A stretch of DNA of 64,000 nt from RYN-230 sp963834705. GTDB taxonomy: Bacteria; Actinomycetota; Actinomycetes; Streptosporangiales; Streptosporangiaceae. The stretch is taken from assembly GCA_963834705.1 (NCBI GenBank), contig CAWICV010000016.1, positions 124,001 through 188,000 of the forward strand, read 5' to 3'. The translations under genes and the position numbers were made by a program. This document shows positions 1 through 7,658 of this stretch, piece after piece; the first letter of the stretch is position 1; the number at the start of each line of letters is the position of its first letter. Below the pieces are notes generated by a model that was given only the letters and a program-made list of their open reading frames with translations, had not been told where the DNA came from and searched no databases.

Positions 1-411
1 TCGGCCGGCGTGTTCCTGGCCATCGCCAATACCGGGGCAAAGGACCGCCTGGTCAGCGCGTCGGCGCCGGGCACGGCCACCTCGGTTACGCTGCCCGCCG
101 GGGGTGTCACCGTGGAGCGGAGCCGGACCGCGCTGCTCACCGGCCCGGCGCCCGAGGTCGTGCTGACCGGCCTGACCCACACCCTGCCCAGTGGCGGCAA
201 CATCCGGCTGGTGCTCAGGTTCCAGAACGCGGGCTCGGTGACGCTGTTCGTGCCGGTGTTCCCCAAGGCGGCCGAGTACTACACGTACTCGCCGGCTCCG
301 TCACCGACGCCGACCGCGACCAGGAAGCACCGGCACCACGGCGGGGCATCGGCCACCGCCACGCCTTCCCCAGGCGCCACCGCGACCCCGACGGCGACCG
401 CCACCTCGTAA
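1..411 (+). CDS. PCu(A)C/DUF461-like copper-chaperone lipoprotein, 3' part
   Basis: The reading frame is open from base 1, so the start and signal peptide lie outside the window; 136 codons remain. The visible part reads like the immunoglobulin-like beta-sandwich of the PCu(A)C/DUF461 family, with the typical segments FLAIANTG, VVLTGLT and FQNAGSVTLFVPV. It ends in a low-complexity tail rich in Pro, Thr, Ser and Ala with a His cluster (KHRHHGG) from about residue 98, which could bind metal or act as a cell-wall spacer. Known members are exported lipoproteins that deliver copper or act as generic surface lipoproteins. The canonical Met/His copper motif is not visible in this fragment, so copper binding is inference. 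The gene is convergent with regX3. Confidence 0.6.
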   Translation, partial: SAGVFLAIANTGAKDRLVSASAPGTATSVTLPAGGVTVERSRTALLTGPAPEVVLTGLTHTLPSGGNIRLVLRFQNAGSVTLFVPVFPKAAEYYTYSPAPSPTPTATRKHRHHGGASATATPSPGATATPTATATS

Positions 412-440
412 TAGCGTTCGGCTAAAGAAGGGGCTGGGGG

Positions 441-1127
441 TCAGGCGCCCGGTTCGAACTTATAGCCCAGCCCGCGCACGGTGATGATGTGCCGGGGGTT
501 GCCCGGGTCCAGTTCGACCTTGGCCCGGAGCCGCTTGATGTGCACGTCCAGGGTCTTGGTGTCGCCGACATAGTCGGCGCCCCAGACCCGGTCGATGAGC
601 TGCATCCGGGTGAGCACCCGCCCGGTGTTCCGCAGCAGCACCTCGAGCAGCTCGAACTCCTTGAGCGGGAGCTGGACCTGGCGGCCGCGGACGGTGACCA
701 CGTGCCGGTCCACATCCATCCGCACCGGGCCGGACTCCAGTGTGGTGATCGCCGCGTCTTCCGGCTCGCCGCGGCGGCGCAGCACGGCGCGCATCCGGGC
801 CACCAGCTCGCGGGACGAGAACGGCTTGGTCACGTAGTCGTCGGCGCCGAGTTCCAGGCCGACCACCTTGTCGATCTCGCTGTCCTTGGCGGTCAGCATG
901 ATGACCGGCACGTTGGACCGCTCGCGCAGCGTACGGCACACCTCGCTGCCCGGCAGCCCGGGCAGCATAAGGTCGAGCAGCACCAGGTCGGCGCCGTCCC
1001 GGTCGAACGTGTCCAGCGCGTCAGGGCCGGTCGGGCAGATCGCGACCTGGAAGCCCTCCTTACGCAGCATGTAGGACAGCGCGTCGCTGAACGATTCCTC
1101 GTCCTCGACCACGAGTACGCGAGTCAC
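441..1127 (-). CDS. regX3: Response regulator RegX3/PhoP (OmpR family)
   Basis: A 228-residue DNA-binding response regulator of the phosphate-starvation system. The receiver domain (about 1-118) has the acidic pair in VVEDEE, the phospho-acceptor Asp in LVLLDLMLPG, the conserved Thr (MLTAKD) and Lys (YVTKPF). The OmpR winged helix (about 130-226) contains FELLEVLLRN and the C-terminal hairpin VRGLGYKFEPG. The GTG start overlaps the TGA of senX3 by four bases, so the two are translationally coupled. The longer open frame upstream is only a shadow of senX3. The order gpmA, senX3, regX3 matches other actinobacteria, which supports assignment as RegX3/PhoP of the Pho regulon. Confidence 0.93.
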   Translation of the reverse strand: MTRVLVVEDEESFSDALSYMLRKEGFQVAICPTGPDALDTFDRDGADLVLLDLMLPGLPGSEVCRTLRERSNVPVIMLTAKDSEIDKVVGLELGADDYVTKPFSSRELVARMRAVLRRRGEPEDAAITTLESGPVRMDVDRHVVTVRGRQVQLPLKEFELLEVLLRNTGRVLTRMQLIDRVWGADYVGDTKTLDVHIKRLRAKVELDPGNPRHIITVRGLGYKFEPGA

Positions 1128-2275
1128 TTCAGGGCCTCCCTGGCAGGTGTTGCTGCGGGTGGCTCGGAGTTCCCGGCCGCAGCCCGTGGCCGATTCGCGA
1201 CCGGCAACCGCAAGGTGAACGTCAACCCCTCGCCCACCTTGCTCCACACCGTGACCTTGCCGCCGTGCGCCGCGGTCACATGCTTGACGATGGCCAGCCC
1301 GAGCCCGGTCCCCCCGGTGGCCCGGGACCGGGCCGGATCGACCCGGTAGAACCGCTCGAAGATCCGTTCCAGGTCCCGCTGTGGGATGCCGATGCCCTGG
1401 TCGGCCACGCTGATCTCGGCCAGGTCGTCGGCCACCAGGGTGGTGCTTACCACCACCCTGGTCTGCTCCGGGCTGTACGCGACCGCGTTCTCCAGCAGGT
1501 TGCGCAGCGCGTTGACCAGGAGGTCCTCGTCGCCCAGCACAACCAGCCCGGGGTCTCCCTTGGCTTCCAGGTCGATGCCGTGCGCGCTGGCCTTCATCCG
1601 GCACCGGTCCAGCGCCTCGGCCACCACGATGGACAGGTCGACGGGAATCGGGTCCGGGATCGGCTCGGCCGCCTGGATCCGGGACAGCGTGATCAGGTCC
1701 TGGGCCAGTTTGGTCAGCCGGGACGCCTCCTGCCGCATCCGCCCGGCGAACCGGCGCACCGCGTCCGGGTCGTCGGCGGCGTCCTCGACCGTCTCGGCCA
1801 GCAGCGCCAGCGCACCGACCGGCGTCTTGAGCTCGTGGCTCACGTTGGCCACGAAGTCGCGCCGCACCTCTTCCACCCGGCGGCTCTCGGTCTGGTCCTC
1901 GGCCAGCAGCAGCACCAGGCCGCCGCCGCCCACCCCGGACCCGAGCGGCGCCACCCGGACCGCGAAGCTGGTCGTCCGGCCGCCGAACTTGGTGCCGGCC
2001 ACCTCGATCTCGCCTTCCCGGATCTCGCCGTCCCGGCGCACCTGGCGGGCCAGGGCCAGCAGTTCGCCGACCATCAGCCGGTCACCCTTCACCAGGCCGA
2101 ACGAGCGGGCCGCCGCGCTGGCCCGCAGCACCCGGTCCTCGCTGTCGATGACCACGGCGGACGAGGACAGCACGGAAAGGACGGCCGCGATGCCGGCCGG
2201 CAGCCGGGCGGGCGCGCGGCGTTCCACGGACAGATCCCGGCCAGGGTGGGTCTTGGCCGTCTTCCGGATCTTCAT
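1124..2275 (-). CDS. senX3: Sensor histidine kinase SenX3/PhoR, without the usual N-terminal membrane anchor
   Basis: A 383-residue histidine kinase pairing with RegX3. A PAS-like region (about 35-140, starting SSAVVIDSEDRVL) is followed by the HisKA dimerisation domain with the phospho-acceptor His in VSHELKTPVG. The HATPase domain follows, with N box (LRNLLENAVAYSP), G1 box (VADQGIGIP), F box (FERFYRVD) and G2 box (GGTGLGLAIVKHV). The ATG start was chosen because GGGAGCC lies just upstream; an in-frame GTG at 2315-2317 would add 14 residues. SenX3/PhoR proteins normally begin with one or two transmembrane helices. Here the protein starts directly in a basic, soluble stretch and no hydrophobic segment was found in any frame just upstream, so this kinase may be cytosolic. 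Confidence 0.9.
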   Translation of the reverse strand: MKIRKTAKTHPGRDLSVERRAPARLPAGIAAVLSVLSSSAVVIDSEDRVLRASAAARSFGLVKGDRLMVGELLALARQVRRDGEIREGEIEVAGTKFGGRTTSFAVRVAPLGSGVGGGGLVLLLAEDQTESRRVEEVRRDFVANVSHELKTPVGALALLAETVEDAADDPDAVRRFAGRMRQEASRLTKLAQDLITLSRIQAAEPIPDPIPVDLSIVVAEALDRCRMKASAHGIDLEAKGDPGLVVLGDEDLLVNALRNLLENAVAYSPEQTRVVVSTTLVADDLAEISVADQGIGIPQRDLERIFERFYRVDPARSRATGGTGLGLAIVKHVTAAHGGKVTVWSKVGEGLTFTLRLPVANRPRAAAGNSEPPAATPAREALK

Positions 2276-2468
2276 GCTGCGGGGGCTCCCGTCGTGTTCA
2301 CCGCCACCTGCACACACTTTGATGGTAAGCGGGACTGGCCCGTCGCGTCGCTGCCGGTCGGCATGGCGCGGCCGTGTTCCCCATCAATTCACACAGCGGC
2401 CGGGATCTGGTCATATTTGATTTAACCGGCATACAGCCAGGTATCCGCAGGTAACCCGGCGTATTGGG

Positions 2469-3209
2469 TCAGCGGCCCTGATTTGCCACCGCCGCGGCGG
2501 CGGCCACCGCGGCCTGCGGGTCCAGGTAGCGGCCGCCCGGCACCTTGGGCCGGTAGTCCGCGCCAAGCTCGTAGACGAGCGGGATCCCGGTCGGGATGTT
2601 CAGCTCGGCGATTTCCTCGTCGGAGATGCCGTCCAGGTGCTTGACCAGGGCGCGCAGCGAGTTGCCGTGCGCGGCGACGAGCACGGTGCGGTCCGCGGCC
2701 AGGTCGGGCACGATCGCGTCCAGCCAGTACGGCAGCAGCCGGCTAAGCACGTCCTTGAGGCACTCGGTGCGGGGCAGCTGGTCCGGCGGCAGCAGCGCAT
2801 AGCGTGGGTCCGCCGCCTGGGAGTACTCGTCGTCGTCCGGGAGCAGCGGCGGCGGCACATCGTAGGACCGGCGCCACAGCATGAACTGCTCGTCGCCGAA
2901 CTCCGCGCGGGTCTGCGCCTTGTTCTTGCCCTGCAGCGCCCCGTAGTGCCGTTCGTTCAGCCGCCAGGACCGGCGGACCGGCAGCCAGAGCAGGCCGGCT
3001 TCCTGCAGCGCCAGGTGCGCGGTCTGGATAGCCCGGGTCAGCACGGAGGTGTGCACCACATCGGGCCGCAGGCCCGACTCGCGGAGCAGCTTGCCACCGC
3101 TCGCTGCCTCAGCGGCACCCTGTTCCGAGAGCCCCACGTCCACCCACCCGGTGAACAGGCCCTCCGCGTTCCACGTACTCTCCCCATGCCGCAGCAGCAC
3201 CAGCGTCAT
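2469..3209 (-). CDS. gpmA: 2,3-bisphosphoglycerate-dependent phosphoglycerate mutase
   Basis: A 246-residue cytosolic glycolytic enzyme that interconverts 3- and 2-phosphoglycerate. The catalytic LLRHGESTWN motif, with the phospho-histidine, lies at about residues 4-13. RAIQTAHLAL and RRSWRLNERHYGALQG carry the acid catalyst and phosphate-binding residues. The second catalytic His is in VLVAAHGNSLRALV. The ATG at 3207-3209 places the RHG motif at the usual distance from the N-terminus; the frame extends further upstream but without family similarity. It lies between mshA (divergent) and senX3, an order kept in mycobacteria. Confidence 0.95.
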   Translation of the reverse strand: MTLVLLRHGESTWNAEGLFTGWVDVGLSEQGAAEAASGGKLLRESGLRPDVVHTSVLTRAIQTAHLALQEAGLLWLPVRRSWRLNERHYGALQGKNKAQTRAEFGDEQFMLWRRSYDVPPPLLPDDDEYSQAADPRYALLPPDQLPRTECLKDVLSRLLPYWLDAIVPDLAADRTVLVAAHGNSLRALVKHLDGISDEEIAELNIPTGIPLVYELGADYRPKVPGGRYLDPQAAVAAAAAVANQGR

Positions 3210-3348
3210 GGTCCCGAGCCTATCGGTGACGCCAGCCGTGGCCGGCCCGGCCGGCCCGGCCAGCCGAGCAGCTAGCTGCGCCACTCCCGTCCGTTAGTTC
3301 TCTCCGGGAATCACCCGCCTTGTCCGGTGGTTCAGTCATCGGAGGTGC

Positions 3349-4632
3349 ATGCCCGTGCCGCGACGCTTCCCCCGGCGGATCGCGACCATCAGTGTGCACA
3401 CCTCACCGCTGGAACAGCCAGGTACCGGGGACGCCGGGGGCCTGAACGTCTACGTGGTCGAGGTGGCCAAGCGGCTGGCTGGCCGCGGCGTTGAGGTCGA
3501 GATCTTCACCCGGGCGGTATCTCGTGATGCCCCGCCCGAGGCCGAGCTCGTGCCCGGGGTGCTGGTCCGGCATGTGCCGGCCGGGCCGTTCGAGGAGCTG
3601 GATAAGGCCGACCTGCCCGCCCAGCTGTGCCACTTCACGTTCGAGGTGCTGCGCGCCGAGGCGGGCTTCGCGCCCGGCCGGTATGACCTGGTGCACGCGC
3701 ACTACTGGCTGTCCGGCCAGGTGGGCCTGGTGGCCCGGCAGCGCTGGGGGGTACCGCTGGTGCACTCCATGCACACCCTGGGCCGGGTGAAGAACGCGGC
3801 CCTGGCCCGGGGCGACCTGGCCGAGCCAGAAGTGCGGCTGCGCGGCGAGACCGAGGTGGTGTCCACCGCGGACCGGCTGGTCGCCAACACCGACGAGGAA
3901 GCACACCAGCTGGTCGGGCTGTACGGCGCGGACCCGGCCAAGGTGTGGACAGTCAACCCCGGGGTCGACTTGTCGGTGTTCCGGCCCGGGCCGGCCGCCG
4001 CGGCCCGCCGCCGGCTGGAGCTGCCCGCCGACGGGGCGGTCGTGGTGTTCGCCGGCCGGGTGCAGCCGCTCAAGGCCCCGGACATCGTGCTGCACGCCGC
4101 GGCCCAGTTGGTGCACCGCGACCCAGAGCTGGCTCGCCGGCTCAGCCTGGTGTTCGTCGGCGGCCCGAGCGGGACCGGGCGGGCCGACCCAGACGGGCTG
4201 ACCGAGCTGGCCGGCCGCCTGGGCATCGCCCACCTGGTCCGGCTGGAGCCGCCGTGCCCGCAGGCCGAGCTGGCCGACTGGTACCGGGCCGCGACCGTGG
4301 TCATGGTGCCGTCGCACTCCGAGTCGTTCGGGCTGGTCGCGATGGAGGCCCAGGCGTGCGGCACGCCGGTCATCGCCGCGGCGGTGGGCGGGCTGCGCAC
4401 CGCGGTCCGCCACGGTGAGTCGGGCATCCTGGTGGACGACCATGACCCAGCCAGCTACGCGCGGGCGCTGAGCGAGCTGATCACCACGCCGGGCCGCCGC
4501 GAGGCGCTGTCCCAGGGCGGCGTCGCGCACGCGGCCCGGTTCGGCTGGTCCCGCACCGTGGACCGGCTGCTCGGTGTCTACGCCGGCGCGATGAGCAACG
4601 CCCCCACCCCCGCCCGAGCCCTCCCCTCCTGA
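3349..4632 (+). CDS. mshA: D-inositol-3-phosphate glycosyltransferase MshA (mycothiol synthesis)
   Basis: A 427-residue GT4-family, GT-B fold enzyme that transfers GlcNAc from UDP-GlcNAc to 1-L-inositol 1-phosphate, the first step of mycothiol synthesis. The N-terminal domain holds the acceptor-site loop HTSPLEQPGTGDAGGLNVY (residues 21-39). The C-terminal nucleotide-sugar domain has VVFAGRVQPLKAPD and the E-x7-E type motif SESFGLVAMEAQACG around residue 325. Length and motifs match MshA rather than other GT4 enzymes. It is divergent from gpmA and followed by a ybjN gene, as in M. tuberculosis. Mycothiol is restricted to actinobacteria and so supports the taxonomic call. Confidence 0.95.
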   Translation: MPVPRRFPRRIATISVHTSPLEQPGTGDAGGLNVYVVEVAKRLAGRGVEVEIFTRAVSRDAPPEAELVPGVLVRHVPAGPFEELDKADLPAQLCHFTFEVLRAEAGFAPGRYDLVHAHYWLSGQVGLVARQRWGVPLVHSMHTLGRVKNAALARGDLAEPEVRLRGETEVVSTADRLVANTDEEAHQLVGLYGADPAKVWTVNPGVDLSVFRPGPAAAARRRLELPADGAVVVFAGRVQPLKAPDIVLHAAAQLVHRDPELARRLSLVFVGGPSGTGRADPDGLTELAGRLGIAHLVRLEPPCPQAELADWYRAATVVMVPSHSESFGLVAMEAQACGTPVIAAAVGGLRTAVRHGESGILVDDHDPASYARALSELITTPGRREALSQGGVAHAARFGWSRTVDRLLGVYAGAMSNAPTPARALPS

Positions 4633-5079
4633 GCAAACGGTCGATCAAGAAGAACGTCACTGACCCGAGAACAGGGTCCCCAGCCGACGCCGCGTCCGGC
4701 ATAGTCGCAGGTGGCTTATCTAAGGGCCGCCGTGTTCCCACCCCGCGCCACGGCCTCGTACAGGGTCTCGGGGCTGTAGGTGTGCCCATTTTCACGCCCC
4801 GCGACCGCCCTGCCAGGCGAGATGGCTCTTCACGTATTTGGCTCCCTCAAACCGGACGAAGGGAACAGGGAGCGGACCAGTCACGTGAAGAGTGCGCGAT
4901 ACCCGGCCCCGGGCCAGGTGTCGTGCGTCTGATGTGCTCGGTGTGACTATGGGGTTCGCTGGCTGCTCTGGCGGAGACTGCTCTGGCGGAGACGTTTCGG
5001 GCCGGTGCTGGGGGTGAGGTGAGTTTTCCTGGCATCCGGGGCGGCGCGGAGGGTGGCGGTGCTGGTTGGATGATGAGGT
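4633..5079. other. Gene-free interval between mshA and the YbjN gene
   Basis: About 450 bases without a credible gene. Open frames here on the minus strand are compositional shadows with no family-like sequence. The only structure seen is a 15-bp direct repeat at 4963-4992. Confidence 0.6.
4963..4992. repeat. 15-bp direct tandem repeat, two copies
   Basis: The unit CTGCTCTGGCGGAGA occurs twice head to tail (4963-4977 and 4978-4992), about 90 bases upstream of the YbjN start. It may be a simple slippage duplication. Confidence 0.8.
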
Positions 5080-5655
5080 ATGAGTGATCCGGCGCCTGGG
5101 ACGCGGGAAGCTGCCGCCAGAGCAATCGAGAAGGCGCTGGCCGAGCTCGGAGTGAGCTGGCAGAGTCCGCAGCCGGGCAGCTTCCTGGTCAAGCTGGAAG
5201 GGCAGCACAAGCTGGCCACGATGACGTGGCTCATCGCCGGCCGGCACAGCCTGCATGTGGAGGCGTTCTTCTGCCGTCAGCCGGACGAGAACCACGCCGC
5301 GTTCTACCGGTTCCTGCTGGAACGCAACGGGCGCATGTACGGGGTGCACTTCGCGCTCGACCCGGCCGGCGACGTGTACCTGGTCGGGCGGCTGCCGCTG
5401 GGCTCGGTGGACACCGCTGAGGTGGACCGGATCCTGGGCTGCGTGCTGACCTACTCGGACGACAACTTCGACCCTGCGCTGGCCATCGGCTTCGCGTCGT
5501 CGATCCGCCGCGAGTGGGCATGGCGGGTCAAGCGCGGCGAAAGCCTGGCCAACCTGCGCGCGTTCGCCCGGCTGGCCGACCCGGAACACGACTGGGCGCG
5601 CGACCCCGGGGGGCCGGGGGGCCGTCCCCCCCGGGCGAGCACGGTTAAGACTTGA
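5080..5655 (+). CDS. YbjN-domain protein
   Basis: A 191-residue soluble protein of the YbjN/type III secretion-chaperone-like fold family, found next to mshA in many actinobacteria. Core features are the alpha-beta layout with SFLVKLEGQHKLATMTWLI, HVEAFFCRQPDENH and LLERNGRMYGVHFALD. Its biochemical role is unknown. The C-terminus after about residue 172 (DPGGPGGRPPRAS) is atypical and is encoded by a GC-rich stretch resembling the dispersed palindromic repeat described elsewhere in the window, read in antisense orientation. The last 11 bases overlap the convergent csoR-like gene. Confidence 0.85.
   Translation: MSDPAPGTREAAARAIEKALAELGVSWQSPQPGSFLVKLEGQHKLATMTWLIAGRHSLHVEAFFCRQPDENHAAFYRFLLERNGRMYGVHFALDPAGDVYLVGRLPLGSVDTAEVDRILGCVLTYSDDNFDPALAIGFASSIRREWAWRVKRGESLANLRAFARLADPEHDWARDPGGPGGRPPRASTVKT
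5601..5641 (-). repeat. Short copy of the GC-rich dispersed palindromic repeat (copy A)
   Basis: On the minus strand this reads CCCGGGGGGACGGCCCCCC followed by more C/G runs, matching the left end of the repeat family (CCCGGGGGGACGACCCCCC in copies B and C). It encodes the atypical C-terminus of the YbjN protein. The assignment rests on a short match only. Confidence 0.5.
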
Positions 5656-5926
5656 CCAGCCGGGAGATGGCCGCGGCCGCCTCGCGCACCGACTCGCGGC
5701 CCTCGTCCCCACCCGCCCGGACGGCCTCGGTCACGCAGTGGCCAAGGTGTTCCTCGAGCAGCCCGAGCGCCACCGCCTGCAGCGCCCGGGTGACCGCGGA
5801 CACCTGGGTGAGCACGTCGATGCAGTAGACGTCCTCCTCGACCATCCGCTGCAAACCGCGCACCTGGCCTTCGATGCGGCGCAGCCGCTTGAGGTAGGCG
5901 TCCTTGTCCTGCGTGTAACCGCGCAT
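5645..5926 (-). CDS. CsoR-family metal-sensing transcriptional repressor
   Basis: A 93-residue all-helical DUF156 repressor. RLRRIEGQVRGLQRMVEED is the hallmark N-terminal helix. The Cu(I) ligand set of CsoR is present: Cys35 (DVYCIDVL), His60 and Cys64 (EEHLGHCV). Such proteins are tetramers that leave DNA when Cu(I) binds. That residue pattern favours copper over the formaldehyde (FrmR) or nickel (RcnR) branches. No copper ATPase or chaperone gene is adjacent, so the target operon is unknown. It overlaps the end of the convergent YbjN gene by 11 bases. Confidence 0.88.
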   Translation of the reverse strand: MRGYTQDKDAYLKRLRRIEGQVRGLQRMVEEDVYCIDVLTQVSAVTRALQAVALGLLEEHLGHCVTEAVRAGGDEGRESVREAAAAISRLVKS

Positions 5927-5960
5927 GCCGCGAGAATACGCTGCACCGCCGACGGTTCCG

Positions 5961-5999
5961 CCGGCTTACCGCACCGGCTTACCGCACCGGCTTACGGGG
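5961..5999. repeat. 13-bp tandem direct repeat, three copies
   Basis: CCGGCTTACCGCA is repeated at 5961-5973 and 5974-5986, with a third imperfect copy at 5987-5999 (CCGGCTTACGGGG). It sits 35 bases upstream of the csoR-like start, in the divergent promoter region shared with the CoA-transferase gene. Confidence 0.85.
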
Positions 6000-6139
6000 C
6001 CGGGCTGACCGATCCGGGCGGGGTATCGTGCCCGGCCCGCGCCGCCGGGTGAAGAGGCACGGAACTCCGGCTCCGGGACCGCGCGCACTAGGCTTCGGCC
6101 GGGGCGGCAGCCGCACTGGCGTTCAGCAAAGGGGTGTTT

Positions 6140-7276
6140 ATGGGGCCACTGCATGGCGTGCGCGTGATCGAGTTGGAGAGCCTGGCGCCCGCGCCGTTCG
6201 GCTGCATGGTGCTGGCCGATCTGGGCGCCGACGTGCTGCGGGTGGACCGGCCCGGGGCGGCCGGCCATCCGGTGGTGCGGCCCACCGATCCGCTGGTCCG
6301 GGGCCGCCGGTCGATCCGGCTCAACCTCAAGGACCCGGCCGGCCTGACCGTGCTGCTGCGCCTGCTGGAGGCCGCGGACGTGCTGGTCGAGGGGTACCGC
6401 CCGAGGGTGGCGGAACGGCTCGGCTTCGGCCCGGAGGTGTGCCTGGACCGGAACCCGCGGCTGGTCTACGCGCGGATGACCGGGTGGGGGCAGGACGGGC
6501 CGCTGGCCGCGGCGGCCGGGCACGACATCGACTACATCGCGGTGGCGGGCAGCCTGGACCCGATCGGCCGGGCCGGGGAGCGGCCGGTCCCGCCGCTGAA
6601 CCTGGTCGGCGACTTCGGCGGCGGCGGCATGCTGCTGGCCGTGGGCGTGCTGGCCGCGCTGCTGGAGCGGGAGCGGTCCGGGCGCGGCCAGGTGGTGGAC
6701 GCGGCCATGGTGGACGGGTCGGCGCTGCTGGCCACGTTCATCCACGGGCTGCGGGCGGGCGGCGCCTGGCGCGACGAGCGGGGCAGCAACCTGCTGGACG
6801 GCGGGGCGCCGTTCTACGACACCTACCGGACCGCGGACGGCAAGTTCGTCGCGGTCGGCGCACTGGAAGCGAAGTTCTACGCCGAACTGGTGAGCCGGCT
6901 CGGGCTGGACGTCTCGGATCTGCCGCCGCAACTCGACCCGGACGGCTGGCCCGCGCTGCGGGAGCGGCTGACCGCCGCGTTCTCGGCGAAGACGCAGGCC
7001 GAATGGGTCGCCGTGTTCGACGGCTCGGACGCCTGCGTGACCCCGGTGCTCAGCATGGCCGACGCGCCCGGGCACCCGCACAACATGGCGCGCGGCACGT
7101 TCATCGAGGTGGGCGGCGTGCGCCAGCCCGCGCCCGCGCCCCGGTTCAGCCGCACCCCGGCCGCCGTCCCGGACCCGCCCCCGGTCCCCGGCAGCGACAC
7201 CGAGGCCGTGCTGACCAGCCTGGGTTATTCGCCCGAAGAGATCGTGGCACTCCGGGACAAGCAGATCGCCTGCTGA
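6140..7276 (+). CDS. Family III CoA-transferase (alpha-methylacyl-CoA racemase/CaiB type)
   Basis: A 378-residue CaiB/BaiF family protein. It opens with GPLHGVRVIELESLAPAPFGCM and continues with ADLGADVLRVDRPG, the CoA-binding N-terminus of the family. RSIRLNLKDPAG and GYRPRVAERLGFGP follow, then AGHDIDYIAVAG, which contains the His-Asp segment used for proton abstraction in methylacyl-CoA racemases (Asp in GHDIDY). The C-terminal part has PFYDTYRTADGKFVAVGALE. This most resembles alpha-methylacyl-CoA racemase (Mcr) rather than a formyl- or succinyl-CoA transferase. The ATG at 6140 has AAAGGGG about 6 bases upstream; a GTG at 6134 is the alternative. The role is probably in branched-chain fatty acid or sterol side-chain oxidation (inference). 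Confidence 0.88.
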   Translation: MGPLHGVRVIELESLAPAPFGCMVLADLGADVLRVDRPGAAGHPVVRPTDPLVRGRRSIRLNLKDPAGLTVLLRLLEAADVLVEGYRPRVAERLGFGPEVCLDRNPRLVYARMTGWGQDGPLAAAAGHDIDYIAVAGSLDPIGRAGERPVPPLNLVGDFGGGGMLLAVGVLAALLERERSGRGQVVDAAMVDGSALLATFIHGLRAGGAWRDERGSNLLDGGAPFYDTYRTADGKFVAVGALEAKFYAELVSRLGLDVSDLPPQLDPDGWPALRERLTAAFSAKTQAEWVAVFDGSDACVTPVLSMADAPGHPHNMARGTFIEVGGVRQPAPAPRFSRTPAAVPDPPPVPGSDTEAVLTSLGYSPEEIVALRDKQIAC

Positions 7277-7496
7277 CCGGACTCCGGCCCAGGCGGGCAG
7301 GTCGCGGCCGTGCCGTCAGCGTTCCACTGATCACTGTGGGCGCCGTTGGCGCCCGGGTGGACGCCGGGAAGCCAGTGCGCAAAGAGACATTCAGCGGCGT
7401 GACGGCCAAAATTCCGGGTAGCGGCGCGATCCGGGGTACTGTCACGGGGTACGGCGAGCAGCCGGAACATGCAGCCGAGGCGAGGAGGTGACGGCC

Positions 7497-7625
7497 GTGC
7501 TTGGTGATCCACTTAGTACCACCCCGGCGATCATGGCCCCCGCCCCGGGCCGGGTCGCCGGGTGGTGCCCGGTCCCATCCCGCCCAATGTCCGCCGGCTG
7601 CCCCGTGCTGAGGTTTGTGCCCTAG
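7497..7625 (+). CDS. Putative 42-residue leader peptide ahead of the MgtE-N/NRAMP operon
   Basis: A GTG at 7497 follows a strong Shine-Dalgarno GAGGAGG (7482-7488) at ideal spacing and opens a 42-codon frame ending at TAG 7623-7625, 33 bases before the next gene. The product begins MLGDPLSTTPAIMAPAPG and is rich in proline with an early Asp-Pro. No homolog is recognised. Position, ribosome site and an internal hairpin (7547-7576) suggest a regulatory upstream ORF. In Salmonella mgtL, a Pro/Asp-rich leader senses low Mg2+ because such ribosomes stall or fall off; a similar role here is inference only. The surrounding interval (7277-7658) holds nothing else recognisable and no match to the conserved M-box core was seen. 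Confidence 0.5.
   Translation: MLGDPLSTTPAIMAPAPGRVAGWCPVPSRPMSAGCPVLRFVP
7547..7576 (+). promoter_or_regulatory. Hairpin inside the leader ORF
   Basis: GGGCCGGG (7547-7554) pairs with CCCGGTCCC (7568-7576): eight base pairs with one bulged T and a 13-base loop. It lies within the leader ORF and 80 bases before the MgtE-N gene, a suitable place for attenuation or ribosome-site control. Confidence 0.4.
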
Positions 7626-7658
7626 CCGTGGCCGGGCCGGCGGCCGGAGGAGGCTGCT

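Noticed and set aside
4792..5712. A 306-codon minus-strand frame in the mshA-ybjN gap
   Set aside because: Overlaps the YbjN gene antisense, is compositionally odd and has no ribosome site or recognisable domain.
5645..7276. A copper-resistance operon based on the CsoR-like gene
   Set aside because: The neighbours are a YbjN protein and a CoA-transferase; no copper ATPase or chaperone is adjacent.
7277..7658. An M-box (ykoK) Mg2+ riboswitch upstream of the MgtE-N gene
   Set aside because: I looked for the conserved GAGGCTCC and GACGC-type core sequences and did not find them; a leader ORF fits better.
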